From contig JBALVY010000013.1 in the NCBI GenBank assembly GCA_036960375.1, positions 1 to 64,000 of the forward strand: a DNA stretch of 64,000 bases. The letters run 5' to 3'. This document shows, in pieces, positions 41,250 through 50,259 of the stretch. The stretch is from CAWVSB01 sp036960375 (GTDB lineage Bacteria > Pseudomonadota > Gammaproteobacteria > Pseudomonadales > CAWVSB01). How positions within the stretch are numbered: position 1 is the stretch's first letter; each line of letters starts with the position of its first letter. The position numbers and the translations under genes are program-made. The notes under the pieces were generated by a model. The model was not told the DNA's origin, searched no databases, and saw only the letters and a program-made list of their open reading frames with translations.

Positions 41250-44200
41250 TAAACGCAGCGTCACATCACCCAGCAGGTTACTATTCAATACCACATCACG
41301 GTAATCTGCACCCAGGTTTTGCTTGCTGTCGCGTACCGCCTCACCCAAGGTTTTACCTGCTAACAACTCAGTGAGCAAATAGCGGGTGGCGCTCCAGTTA
41401 TCGCTAAAGTCACTTAGCGTTGCCGCGCCATATACCGCTGCAGCGCCGTTTGCACCAGTAGTTAACTGATGCGCCAGCGTACTGGTATAGGGGCTTTCGG
41501 CATAGGTGGTATAACAGGTAAACGGCAATGCCAGAGTTGGGTTTGCCTGATTGGCAATGCCAGCAATATGACTTTGCGCCAGCATACCTTTATAAGACCA
41601 GGTAGATGGGGCGCCGTGGCCGCTAAAGAACGTCATCTTGGCACCTGCTTCGAGTTCGGCCTTCACCCCCGCACGCGCCTGAATGATCGCCTCACGGCCA
41701 TCAGTCGGGTAATCGTTGAGGTAACTATCCAGATACTCTCGAGCTGGCTCTTGCCACTGGCCGGTTTGTGCTAACTGATTGGCAACAGACTCCAACTGCC
41801 CAATAAAGTTGTAACCCGGTTGTTGCGCATCGGCGATAAGCAGCGCACGGTTAGCCGCGCCGTTGTTGGCCCAGGTATTGCCCTTGTTAATGACATTGGC
41901 CAGCTCTTCTTGGCTGCGAACTGCCCAACGACCAATAGCGGCCTGTGGCAATTCGTTCTCGCCTAAGACATAACAGGCATCGCATGGGGTGTAATTAATA
42001 ATATCTGCGGTATAGGCATAAATACTGGGAATAAAGGCGATAGAGCCCAAACCCAGAAAATCTCGGTAGTCGTAGCTAGCCGAGCCAACCAATTGCACAT
42101 GGGTATAACCGGTCTTGCTGGCATCGTCTAGATAGCTCTCTATTGCGCCGGGTAGTGCCATGCCATAACCGTAACTTTCATAAAGGTCTAGTACGTCTAC
42201 CAACTTGACGCGCCAGCCTTCCGATTCACGCTGTTCAACGTAGCCGTCAAGTACATCACCCATCAAGGCGGGGTGACTAATAACCAACAGGTCGGCCCGA
42301 CCATTGGCCAGTTCGTTACGTTTTACCGCTTCGGCAAGGCGCAGTGCTGGCGTCATGGCATTGCTGTGATTGTCGGCTTCAAAACGCACCACTAACTTGT
42401 CATACAGCACATAATCAAATGCGCTGGCGTCACCGGGCAAGCTCAAAGTCAGTGTATTGCCGGACTCTTGTAATATTCCGTCGCCCACTGCAATGCTCAC
42501 AGGCCAGTTGGTCCAGCCATTAGCGCTCACATCTGCCAGCGAATAACCATTCACACTCACCTGTAAATGGTGGCCACCTGCCGACAGCGCTGCAACATGT
42601 AACTCAAGTTCTGCGTCGCCACCCGCATAACCCTCGACATCAAACGTACGGTTTAAGCTACCGGGCCTGCCGCTGCCTATCGCATAAAATGCGGCATCGT
42701 ACCAGGGGTCTTCAGCGGGCGTAGTAAAGGCATACTGGCGATTCTGCTCAATAACCACCTGCGCAAGCGCTGCAGTTTCCACCGGTCCAGCTTCCTCAAC
42801 CAAGGCCACCTCGGTGCTTAGCTGATAGGTATTGGCATTCAAATAAACGGCATCGCGGCCGGTAGGCGCCACAGCCTCAAACTCTACCCAGCTTGCGCTA
42901 GTCCAACGGCCTTTTTTGTCCAGCCCGCCAATAGTGCGGGCAATAGGCTGACCGCGAAAGCTAATGGCAATGTGATCGCCTTTAGCTCTCTCTAATGGAT
43001 AACCCAAAGCAGACAATTGCGCGCCTGTTATACGGTAAACGCCATTTTCAGGTACATCGATATGTACCGCCTCGCCTTTTTTCACTTTGCGCTGCTTTAA
43101 AGAGGCTTTGACGTCTTTGTTTACCCGCCCCCAATTGACCGGACTGGCGAATGGCCGCGCGCCAAATTCTTCGTTCAGATTGAAAGGACCGTGGCGGTCT
43201 TCATTACCCTGCACATCGACGCCGGCAATGCCTACTTGCTCTAGTGAACCACGATACGGGTTAGCCACAATGGTCTGGTAGTCTCTAGGCTCGAGTGAAT
43301 CTAGCGAACCGGCAATCATGTCGTCATTTAACTGAAGCCATTCGCCGCCAATAATGGCATAAAGATTAAATCCAATATTGGAGGTTTCTGTTGCCGTGCT
43401 CCAATCAAAACGCAGGCTGTTGCCCTGGGTTTTAACATAGGCATGGGCAATGGTGACGGGGGTACTCTGTACATCGCCAAAATAGCCAGGTGCGATAAAA
43501 TCCTTTTGCAGTGGGTCAGTAGCCGAATTAGCCGTAGAGTAGAACAAACGGAATTTTTGCTCGTCCTTAAAAATGATATGCGTACCAGGATCGATCACTT
43601 CCGCATCGGACAGCGAAGAAGGGTTGGAATAACAACCGTTATTCGCTGTCATGGCCGATACGGGTACCTGCACATCAACAAAGTATTCGCCAGTAATATC
43701 GCTGGCACCGCCGTTGGTGCCGTTAATGTCGGTAACGGCGTCTACTCCGGTAAGAGAGTTAGTCGCCACAGTGCGGGTGTGAGAAAGATCATCCCCAGAG
43801 CCATCTTCGCAATCTCCGGTCAGGCCATTGCTATGGCAGGCCATAAACGAGTTAACAACCGTACCAGTGCCATCGTCTGTAGCACCTGAGAACTTGAATT
43901 GGCAGTCATCGCCCGCAATTCCGGCACCGTCAGAATTACTAACTGTATCTTGCTGCAAGTTTTCATAAATGATACTCAGCTTATCCGCCGAGCTTCCACC
44001 GGTGAAACCATTGCCGTCCAAATCTATCCAGATCTCTTTATAACAATCAGGGTTTTCTGTACCCGGAGTGACGTCTACACCGGTGCAAAAATCAGACGCA
44101 GGCGGCACCCCTGTCTCCTCAGTATCGAACAAGAAATTCCAGTGGTTTTGCTGAAAGCCCAAGCCGCTCGCGCTTTGGGGGCTATCATTCACTCGAATAC

Positions 44201-44612
44201 GCAGATACAGAATATCATCCTGGATATCGTCATCGACGCCATTTGTATCTACATCGGTGCCGGCAAAGCCCGGGGTGCCACCATCGTAATAATAATAATA
44301 CGCAGAAGGGTACAAGCCACATAGATCCCCTCCACCGCTTGGCGCACACGGGGTGGCGGCATTATCGGGGTTTTCCGGATAACCCGAGGCAATTTCGGCC
44401 GAACCAGAAAAGCTAGTGCCGCCATTGGAGTCATCAAGGCTCTTGCCGCCTTCGGGGTCACGGGCCACAACACCAGCGGCCACATAGGGCACCCAATTAC
44501 CACTGACCTCGCTCCAGTCGGGGTCTGGGGCAACATCGGTTATTAAGCTATGTGCTGGCAGTGAGATCAGAAAAATCGCGGTCGAGCAAAAAGCTGATAT
44601 CTTAAACTTCAT
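41244..44612 (-). CDS. Secreted peptidase C25 (gingipain-type) family protein
   Basis: A 1,122-residue protein with a signal peptide (MKFKISAFCSTAIFLISLPAHS). Residues about 30-390 look like an acidic secreted beta-rich domain with many Asp/Gly and several Cys. A middle beta region follows. The C-terminal third is a C25-type catalytic domain: LLVISHPALM, a helix, HVQLVGSASYDYRDF, the catalytic His in FFSGHGAPSTWS near 990 and the catalytic Cys in LPFTCYTTYAES near 1029. The family includes gingipains and other caspase-fold cysteine proteases. There is no obvious type IX sorting domain at the C-terminus, so secretion is probably Sec plus another route. The substrate is unknown. It is a single gene, divergent from the WecA-like gene. 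Confidence 0.85.
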   Translation of the reverse strand: MKFKISAFCSTAIFLISLPAHSLITDVAPDPDWSEVSGNWVPYVAAGVVARDPEGGKSLDDSNGGTSFSGSAEIASGYPENPDNAATPCAPSGGGDLCGLYPSAYYYYYDGGTPGFAGTDVDTNGVDDDIQDDILYLRIRVNDSPQSASGLGFQQNHWNFLFDTEETGVPPASDFCTGVDVTPGTENPDCYKEIWIDLDGNGFTGGSSADKLSIIYENLQQDTVSNSDGAGIAGDDCQFKFSGATDDGTGTVVNSFMACHSNGLTGDCEDGSGDDLSHTRTVATNSLTGVDAVTDINGTNGGASDITGEYFVDVQVPVSAMTANNGCYSNPSSLSDAEVIDPGTHIIFKDEQKFRLFYSTANSATDPLQKDFIAPGYFGDVQSTPVTIAHAYVKTQGNSLRFDWSTATETSNIGFNLYAIIGGEWLQLNDDMIAGSLDSLEPRDYQTIVANPYRGSLEQVGIAGVDVQGNEDRHGPFNLNEEFGARPFASPVNWGRVNKDVKASLKQRKVKKGEAVHIDVPENGVYRITGAQLSALGYPLERAKGDHIAISFRGQPIARTIGGLDKKGRWTSASWVEFEAVAPTGRDAVYLNANTYQLSTEVALVEEAGPVETAALAQVVIEQNRQYAFTTPAEDPWYDAAFYAIGSGRPGSLNRTFDVEGYAGGDAELELHVAALSAGGHHLQVSVNGYSLADVSANGWTNWPVSIAVGDGILQESGNTLTLSLPGDASAFDYVLYDKLVVRFEADNHSNAMTPALRLAEAVKRNELANGRADLLVISHPALMGDVLDGYVEQRESEGWRVKLVDVLDLYESYGYGMALPGAIESYLDDASKTGYTHVQLVGSASYDYRDFLGLGSIAFIPSIYAYTADIINYTPCDACYVLGENELPQAAIGRWAVRSQEELANVINKGNTWANNGAANRALLIADAQQPGYNFIGQLESVANQLAQTGQWQEPAREYLDSYLNDYPTDGREAIIQARAGVKAELEAGAKMTFFSGHGAPSTWSYKGMLAQSHIAGIANQANPTLALPFTCYTTYAESPYTSTLAHQLTTGANGAAAVYGAATLSDFSDNWSATRYLLTELLAGKTLGEAVRDSKQNLGADYRDVVLNSNLLGDVTLRLP

Positions 44613-44793
44613 ATACCGTATACCACATTATAATTAGACATTATTGCGTCATATTATGACAGCAACGCAGGCCAATGTGAACGACCTCACATAAAAGACA
44701 CAATCCGCACATTGACAGCACCCCCGCAATAACAACAAGCCCTTGCGAGCACCGCCTAAACCGCGCAAAATTGCCCCTCAAACACAAGGCGCA

Positions 44794-45861
44794 ATGCTAC
44801 AGGGATACACCAAGGCAATGACCGCAAGCGACAACAGCGTGCTGTATCAAATATTGATTACTCTGGCACTGATGTACCTGCTAATACTCGCGGCGCCCAA
44901 ACTGGGGCTGCTGGATACACCCGGCGGCCGTAAAAACCACCAGGGAATCATTCCCACGGTAGGCGGTATCGCCATATTTATCAGTATCGTCCTTACTACC
45001 TATCTCTTAAATACAGCCATACTCACCCGCAGCCTGCTATTGGTAGCGGCCATCCCATTTATACTGGGCGTGATAGACGACCGCATACACCTGCGCCCCA
45101 ACTTACGCCTGGCCCTGCAATACCTGTGCGGTATTCTGTTGGCTATTTACGGCGGCATACTCATTAAGGATGTCGGCAATATATTAGGTGTGGGCCATAT
45201 TCCCCTGTTAGAGCTGGCCATACCGCTTACCGCACTAGCCGCCGCTGGCCTCAGCAATGCCTATAATATGATAGACGGCATAGACGGCTTGGCGGGCAGC
45301 CTAATAGCCCTGCCCATCGGTATCTTGTGGCTGCTAGCCGTACAAGCCAAGCACCCCATGGCGCCTGCCTTGTTGGTTGTATTAATACCCGTACTGGTAT
45401 TTTTATGTTTTAACCTGAGCCCAATACCTAAGCTATTACCTAAAGTGTTTTTAGGCGATGGTGGCAGTATTACACTGGGTTTTATCGTCACCGCCTGCTT
45501 AATCTACTTCAGCCAAGGCCCCAACCGCTTAATACAACCGGTGACGGCTCTGTGGTTAGTCACCCTACCCCTGATGGATATGCTGGCCACCATGCTACGG
45601 CGCATAAAACATAACAAACACCCGATGCAGGCGGATCAATCTCATGTTCACCATATTTTGCAACACATGGGCTACAGCCCAAAATTAAGCCTGATGATTT
45701 TATTAGCTTATGCTATTGGCTGTGCCGTCATAGGCCTGGCCTTGGAGCACACAACGGAATACCTCAGCTTAGGCATTTATTGCCTACTGTTCGCCGCACA
45801 CTGTGCCGGCGTGATACAAGCCTTTAAGATTGACCGCGTACAGCAAAAAGCCAATGCCTAA
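44794..45861 (+). CDS. WecA/MraY-family undecaprenyl-phosphate sugar-1-phosphate transferase
   Basis: A multi-pass inner-membrane enzyme (about 10-11 segments) that loads the first sugar phosphate on undecaprenyl phosphate. Motifs: KNHQGIIPTVGG, the DD pair in GVIDDRIHLRPN, SNAYNMIDGIDGLAGS, VFLGDGGSITLGF and the cytoplasmic HVHHIL. The family usually has VFLGDAGS, so Ala to Gly is a small variant. Of the possible starts I prefer ATG 44794 (AAGG about 5 bases upstream); ATG 44818 (MTASDN) is possible, and the TTG at 44743 is unlikely. It probably initiates the polysaccharide built by the 49-64 kb cluster. The stop overlaps the next ATG. Confidence 0.85.
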   Translation: MLQGYTKAMTASDNSVLYQILITLALMYLLILAAPKLGLLDTPGGRKNHQGIIPTVGGIAIFISIVLTTYLLNTAILTRSLLLVAAIPFILGVIDDRIHLRPNLRLALQYLCGILLAIYGGILIKDVGNILGVGHIPLLELAIPLTALAAAGLSNAYNMIDGIDGLAGSLIALPIGILWLLAVQAKHPMAPALLVVLIPVLVFLCFNLSPIPKLLPKVFLGDGGSITLGFIVTACLIYFSQGPNRLIQPVTALWLVTLPLMDMLATMLRRIKHNKHPMQADQSHVHHILQHMGYSPKLSLMILLAYAIGCAVIGLALEHTTEYLSLGIYCLLFAAHCAGVIQAFKIDRVQQKANA

Positions 45862-47008
45862 AAAAAAGCCTTTCGAGCCATCGCTCCAGTTTGACAGCTA
45901 CCGTCGCTGGCTCTCTTTACTGCTGCAGGCAGATACCAGCAAGGCTGGCAGCATTCCAGCGGGCTTAGACTGCAATCAATTTATTCAACTGTGCGAACAC
46001 GAAGGCATAACACCGCTACTCAGCCATCAAATTAGTCAGCAGCTCAGCCAGCCAAACACTAACATCCAAATACCTGATGCATGGCAAAACGAACTCAGCA
46101 CACTCAGCAAACAATATGTGGCCACGCAATTAATCAAGCAGCGAGAAATACATAAGCTAATTACCGCGTTTAACCAAAACGGCCTAGACTATATTCTGCT
46201 CAAAGGCGAGGCCCTATCTATTAGCTGCTACCCCCAAGCCTACCTAAGAACCCGCTGCGATACAGACTTTATATTTAAAGACAAACAAGAGGCAGAAAAC
46301 GCCTGGACGCTACTACAAGCACAAGGCTATGCGCGCCTGCCCACTATGGAAGGCGAATTTGTGGGTTATCAGTTCCCTTGCCAAAAGACCCTGGCGATGG
46401 GCGTAGTCAACACGCTAGACATACACCACAAAATTACTAACGCCCAATGGTTTACACAACAGCTAGAATACCCAGAGCTTAAAGACAACAGCGTAACCAT
46501 AGAGTACGGCAACCAACACACCCTGGCACTCAGCCCGCTCTATGCGCTTATTCATGCCTGTATTCACCGCACGACAAATGTATCTAACCAAATGGAAAAC
46601 CGCCTAATTTGGCTGTACGACATCCATTTATTGAGCCAGAAGCTAACAGCCACAGATTGGGAAAAACTGCTATTGATTGCAAAGGAAAAGGATTTTTCAC
46701 AGCTGCTTTTGCAAGGCCTGACCATAACCAAAAAGACCTTTAACTCCCCTATTCAAGAAGAGACATTGGCTGCACTGCAACAACAGGCAAAAAACCAAAG
46801 TACACCGCACACGGCTGGGAGCCGGCGCTTAACTTCTTATTATAATAATGTCATGCGCCTGGAAGGCGGCAAACAACGGTGGCAATACATAAGAGAAACG
46901 CTATTTCCCCCAGCGGCCTATGTGGCAGAAAAATACCATGTTAAAAATAATGCCCTTATCCTCTGGTACTATGTCAAACGCATTATCGATGTCGTGATCA
47001 AGCGATAG
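45854..47008 (+). CDS. Nucleotidyltransferase family protein (PF14907-like)
   Basis: A 384-residue protein. The ATG at 45854 overlaps the end of the WecA-like gene; an upstream frame at 45830 is rejected. It has the NTP_transf_5 pattern: a helix KQREIHKLITAF, then YILLKGEALS, a Tyr-Pro turn and RTRCDTDFIFK (the DxD metal site), followed by LDIHHKI and a long helical C-terminal part. Proteins of this family are frequent accessories in lasso-peptide clusters (for example PsmN in pseudomycoidin) and also occur in polysaccharide loci. Here it is coupled to the WecA-like gene, so a glycan role is at least as likely. Confidence 0.75.
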   Translation: MPKKKPFEPSLQFDSYRRWLSLLLQADTSKAGSIPAGLDCNQFIQLCEHEGITPLLSHQISQQLSQPNTNIQIPDAWQNELSTLSKQYVATQLIKQREIHKLITAFNQNGLDYILLKGEALSISCYPQAYLRTRCDTDFIFKDKQEAENAWTLLQAQGYARLPTMEGEFVGYQFPCQKTLAMGVVNTLDIHHKITNAQWFTQQLEYPELKDNSVTIEYGNQHTLALSPLYALIHACIHRTTNVSNQMENRLIWLYDIHLLSQKLTATDWEKLLLIAKEKDFSQLLLQGLTITKKTFNSPIQEETLAALQQQAKNQSTPHTAGSRRLTSYYNNVMRLEGGKQRWQYIRETLFPPAAYVAEKYHVKNNALILWYYVKRIIDVVIKR

Positions 47009-47018
47009 CGCGCCCTTA

Positions 47019-47780
47019 CTAAAGAGCCACTCTAGCCACAATTTCTTTAAATACTTTAGCACTGACATTCAGCGCATAGGCGCCAGGCAAGCAACAATAC
47101 TGCTGCCTCAATAAGGCACTCTCAAAGTCTGTAGGTACCGGTATTAGCTCTAGGCCAGAGTCTAGGCCTAAGGCATCGAAACGCCCAATAGCGCGCCCCA
47201 TATGAAAAGCCGAAGTCACCAGCAGTACGCGCCTATAGTGATGCTCGCGAATAATATCGCCGGTGAAGTGCGCATTCTCTCGGGTATTATTACTCGCACT
47301 CTCCAGGTGTATATGCACTGACGGAACGCCAAGACTCTGGGCAAATACCTGCATTGCCTCGGCCTCCGACAAACCCCCACCACCTAGGGGCGTGCCACCG
47401 GTTAAGATCAACCGCTTAACCTTGCCAGCATGATACAGCCGCGAGGCATACCACACCCTGTCGGCACTGTTGCCCAAATTAATGTCTTGCAGCGTGCTCT
47501 CGCTAAAGCCCGTAGCAACCACCCCACCGCCCAATACCACCGCGGCATCTGCGACGGGTATGTCGTCAAATTCTACCAGCGCATACTGCGACTCGACATA
47601 CGCCAGTATCCAACTACTGGCCACGGGGGTTGACCATATATACAGCCACAAAAACGAAAACACCGCCAGCAAACGCCCCAACCTTTTAAAACCCACTCTT
47701 GCCAGCAAAAACGCCACCAGAAAACCCAGCAATGCCGAACCCAAAGGAGAGATAACACTAATAACGACTTTATCTAGCAT
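47019..47780 (-). CDS. DUF218 / YdcF-ElyC-SanA family membrane protein
   Basis: A 253-residue protein with two N-terminal membrane segments (about 5-28 and 35-55) and a DUF218 domain: ADAAVVLGGGV, RLILTGG, ESASNNTRENA and LLVTSAFHMGRAI. E. coli ElyC and SanA belong to this family and affect envelope glycan and lipid-carrier homeostasis. It converges on the nucleotidyltransferase gene with 10 bases between stops. A remnant of a second copy of its first 32 codons lies directly after the glycosyltransferase at 49030-49119, implying it was once immediately downstream of that gene. Confidence 0.85.
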   Translation of the reverse strand: MLDKVVISVISPLGSALLGFLVAFLLARVGFKRLGRLLAVFSFLWLYIWSTPVASSWILAYVESQYALVEFDDIPVADAAVVLGGGVVATGFSESTLQDINLGNSADRVWYASRLYHAGKVKRLILTGGTPLGGGGLSEAEAMQVFAQSLGVPSVHIHLESASNNTRENAHFTGDIIREHHYRRVLLVTSAFHMGRAIGRFDALGLDSGLELIPVPTDFESALLRQQYCCLPGAYALNVSAKVFKEIVARVAL

Positions 47781-47785
47781 GGTTT

Positions 47786-47834
47786 ACAAGCTCTCACAAC
47801 TGCGCACGGCATCCACTGCCGCATCAATCACAAC
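47786..47834 (-). pseudogene. Remnant of a glycosyltransferase 3' end
   Basis: On the minus strand the frame reads VIDAAVDAVRSCESL and a stop, against VIEAAVDAVRSCEKL and a stop at the end of the intact gene at 49120. It sits directly upstream of the DUF218 start, just as the intact gene sits upstream of a DUF218 remnant. Upstream of it the frame stays open for about 25 codons with no recognisable homology. Confidence 0.85.
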
Positions 47835-48183
47835 ATCCTCTCTAATATAGCCATATGGAGAAATATTCCCACCATGAGCAAGATGTATTTTTCGTTTCTC
47901 ATTTTAATGCCTCCGTCCTTCTGCCTATTGAGCTCCATACAATCACTATCTGATACATTAGCAGTCACCTGGCTCAGGACCAATCTATCAAGACCATCCC
48001 ATACCACCACAGCCGGGCGACCTATCCAAATAGGCAAGGCATTCGTCTAACCTTAAGACACTAAAGGCAGACAAATACAGCTAACCGCCGAGGTACTTCG
48101 ACACATTCAAAGCGTGGACAGTGGCGCTAACGTGTCATTTCCAGTGCTATACTTGGGGCCAAAATAGTCACATGGAAAGAAAA
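47835..48183. other. Intergenic region without supported genes
   Basis: A 69-codon minus-strand frame at 47828-48037 has no family signature and overlaps the glycosyltransferase remnant in another frame, so I do not call it. The rest should contain the promoter for the FkbM gene; no clear boxes are assigned. Confidence 0.4.
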
Positions 48184-48999
48184 ATGCAATTCGAATATCG
48201 ATCTAATTTATTTGACATTGAAGGGGTAGCTGAAGATGATCATATTTATCAGTGCATTGTGAGGTCGGGTACTTTTTATGAGTTAGATCTTTTAGAACAT
48301 ATACGACTACTGAAACCCTTCTTCTATTCGAAAAGCTACAAGAATGTAGTTATAGATATAGGGGCGAACATAGGAAATCATTCACTTTTTTTCTCTTCTT
48401 TCTTAGCTGACCACTTGATTGCGATAGAGCCGAACCCCCACGTACTCCCTATACTGCGCAGAAATCTATCAAAAAATATCGACAACTACACTTTACTGGA
48501 ACACGGAGTAGGAGAGAAAGAAGGCACGGGAACGTTGGTTTTGCCAGATGCCCATAACATTGGAGGAGCAAGAATTGACTTGCAAAGTAATACGGGGAAC
48601 ATAAGTATATCCACCTTAGACTCAGCATTCTCTTCTTGGAAAGAAAATGAGTGCGAGCCAATATCATTAGCCCTAATAAAGATCGACGTAGAAGGTATGG
48701 AGCCTCAAGTACTAAAGGGGGCAGAAAATACAATAGCAGAATACAAACCACATATATTTGCTGAGGCCGCGACAAAAGAAGAACTTCACAGGATCTCTAG
48801 TTATCTTAATCCCCTAGGTTATAGAAAACTGCCAGGCCACTGGGCAGCAACACCAGTCTATCATTTTGCACACAATCCAAGTTTTTCACTCATAACTAAA
48901 GCATATTCTATCTATTTCACTTTAGATTTTTATCACCAGCTTAGACACACGGTAAGCAGATTAAAAAGCCGCCTAATCAAGTATTACACCGAGCGGTAA
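48184..48999 (+). CDS. FkbM family methyltransferase
   Basis: A class I SAM-dependent methyltransferase of about 271 residues. The SAM-binding glycine motif is VVIDIGANIGNHSLFF, followed by LIAIEPNPHVLPILRRNL, and the FkbM hallmark IDVEGMEPQVLKGAE comes later. FkbM enzymes O-methylate sugars or small molecules. The ATG at 48184 has GGA seven bases upstream; ATG 48172 is an alternative. It is the only plus-strand gene in the polysaccharide region, is AT-rich compared with its flanks, and is bracketed by two copies of a DUF218/glycosyltransferase junction, so it probably arrived as an insertion. Confidence 0.88.
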   Translation: MQFEYRSNLFDIEGVAEDDHIYQCIVRSGTFYELDLLEHIRLLKPFFYSKSYKNVVIDIGANIGNHSLFFSSFLADHLIAIEPNPHVLPILRRNLSKNIDNYTLLEHGVGEKEGTGTLVLPDAHNIGGARIDLQSNTGNISISTLDSAFSSWKENECEPISLALIKIDVEGMEPQVLKGAENTIAEYKPHIFAEAATKEELHRISSYLNPLGYRKLPGHWAATPVYHFAHNPSFSLITKAYSIYFTLDFYHQLRHTVSRLKSRLIKYYTER

Positions 49000-49029
49000 A
49001 TTAACATGTAATACCCTGTCTGCGCCGCC

Positions 49030-49119
49030 GCCCTAAGTCCACTCTCGCCAGCGAGAACGCCATAAAACATCCCAGCAAGGCCGCGTCCAAAGAAGAGATT
49101 AAACTAATAGCGACTCTAT
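49030..49119 (-). pseudogene. DUF218 N-terminal remnant
   Basis: The minus strand reads DRVAISLISSLDAALLG then CFMAFSLARVDLG, against DKVVISVISPLGSALLG then FLVAFLLARVGFK at the start of the intact DUF218 protein (47780 onward). It follows the stop codon of the glycosyltransferase with no gap and breaks off near 49030. Confidence 0.85.
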
Positions 49120-50259
49120 CTACAATTTCTCACAACTGCGCACGGCATCCACTGCCGCCTCAATCACAATTGCCTCACTAAACTTCTCGGACACACGCGC
49201 CCTGCCATTGGCTCCCATAGCCCGCCTCTCGGCATCACTCATAGACAACATTCGCTGCAGGGCACCCTGCAATGACTCGCTACTTTGCACCTCACATAAC
49301 AAGCCATTAAAACCGTCGCTAACAATATTGCGACAACCAGGTACATCGGTGGCCACAACAGGCAAACCCATGGCACCTGCCTCTAGCAAGCTTCTGGGCA
49401 TACCTTCTCGGTACGAGGGCAATACCACGCAATCAACCTGTGCATACATGCTTGCCATATTATCGCTGGGGCCAAGCCATTCAATGTTGTTCTGTTGCCC
49501 CCATTCGTTTAGATGCGCCTCACTAATGGCCGACACATTTTCAACATCGGCAAACCCACACAACCACAGGCTGCAGTGAACACCTTTGGCATGCAGCGCC
49601 TGAACCGCCGCAATTAATTCATACAGTCCCTTGTCGGCCAGCATGCGCCCGGCATACAGAAACCGAAACTCGCCTTCGTGGGGCTTAAGCAAGCCGGGGT
49701 GAAACGCATCCAAGTCGACCCCAGACCCAGGCAATAAGAACAAGCGGTCTTGCGGCACCAGTTTATTTTCAATCAACAGATGTAAATCTTCTTCGTTCTG
49801 GCAAAAAACCTTATAGGCTAGCGGCATGCTGAGTTTGTACAACAGCCGCACAATGCCACCCACAATACCCTTGCGAATAAAGGCCGTGCCCAAACCCGAC
49901 ACATTATTAATAGCCGGCACCCCAAGCAAGCGTGCCGCCCATGTACCGTAGACATTATTTTTTATCGTAAAATGAAAAGCCGCTACAGGACGTAGCAGCC
50001 TGTAGACCTGCCAAAACCGTAATACTAAACCAATATCTTTAAACGGATTTTTACCTTTGTTATCCATATTCAACGGTAACCATTCGCAACCAACATGCTC
50101 GACTAAGCGTTGCGAAAAATCGTCTTCAGGGCTCAGACAAACGACCCTATAGCCTTCGCTTAAAAAGCGACGAATGGTAGATGCACGAAAGTTGTATAGG
50201 TACCAGGAGGTGTTGGCAGAAAGCACAATAGTACGCTTACCCGCATTGCTATTGCTCAT
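49120..50259 (-). CDS. GT4 family glycosyltransferase
   Basis: A 379-residue GT-B enzyme. The ATG at 50259 overlaps the stop of the EpsG-like gene (ATGA), so the 20-residue longer frame is rejected. The N-terminal acceptor domain begins RTIVLSANTSWYLYNFR. The C-terminal donor domain has FRFLYAGRMLADKGLYEL and the retaining E-x7-E motif in YREGMPRSLLEAGAMG. The pattern resembles PglA/WbpX-type enzymes acting on undecaprenyl-linked glycans in the cytoplasm. It is the last gene of the minus-strand cluster. Confidence 0.9.
   Translation of the reverse strand: MSNSNAGKRTIVLSANTSWYLYNFRASTIRRFLSEGYRVVCLSPEDDFSQRLVEHVGCEWLPLNMDNKGKNPFKDIGLVLRFWQVYRLLRPVAAFHFTIKNNVYGTWAARLLGVPAINNVSGLGTAFIRKGIVGGIVRLLYKLSMPLAYKVFCQNEEDLHLLIENKLVPQDRLFLLPGSGVDLDAFHPGLLKPHEGEFRFLYAGRMLADKGLYELIAAVQALHAKGVHCSLWLCGFADVENVSAISEAHLNEWGQQNNIEWLGPSDNMASMYAQVDCVVLPSYREGMPRSLLEAGAMGLPVVATDVPGCRNIVSDGFNGLLCEVQSSESLQGALQRMLSMSDAERRAMGANGRARVSEKFSEAIVIEAAVDAVRSCEKL

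Noticed and set aside
47828..48037. 69-codon minus-strand ORF
   Set aside because: It overlaps the glycosyltransferase remnant in a different frame and shows no family motif or ribosome-binding site.
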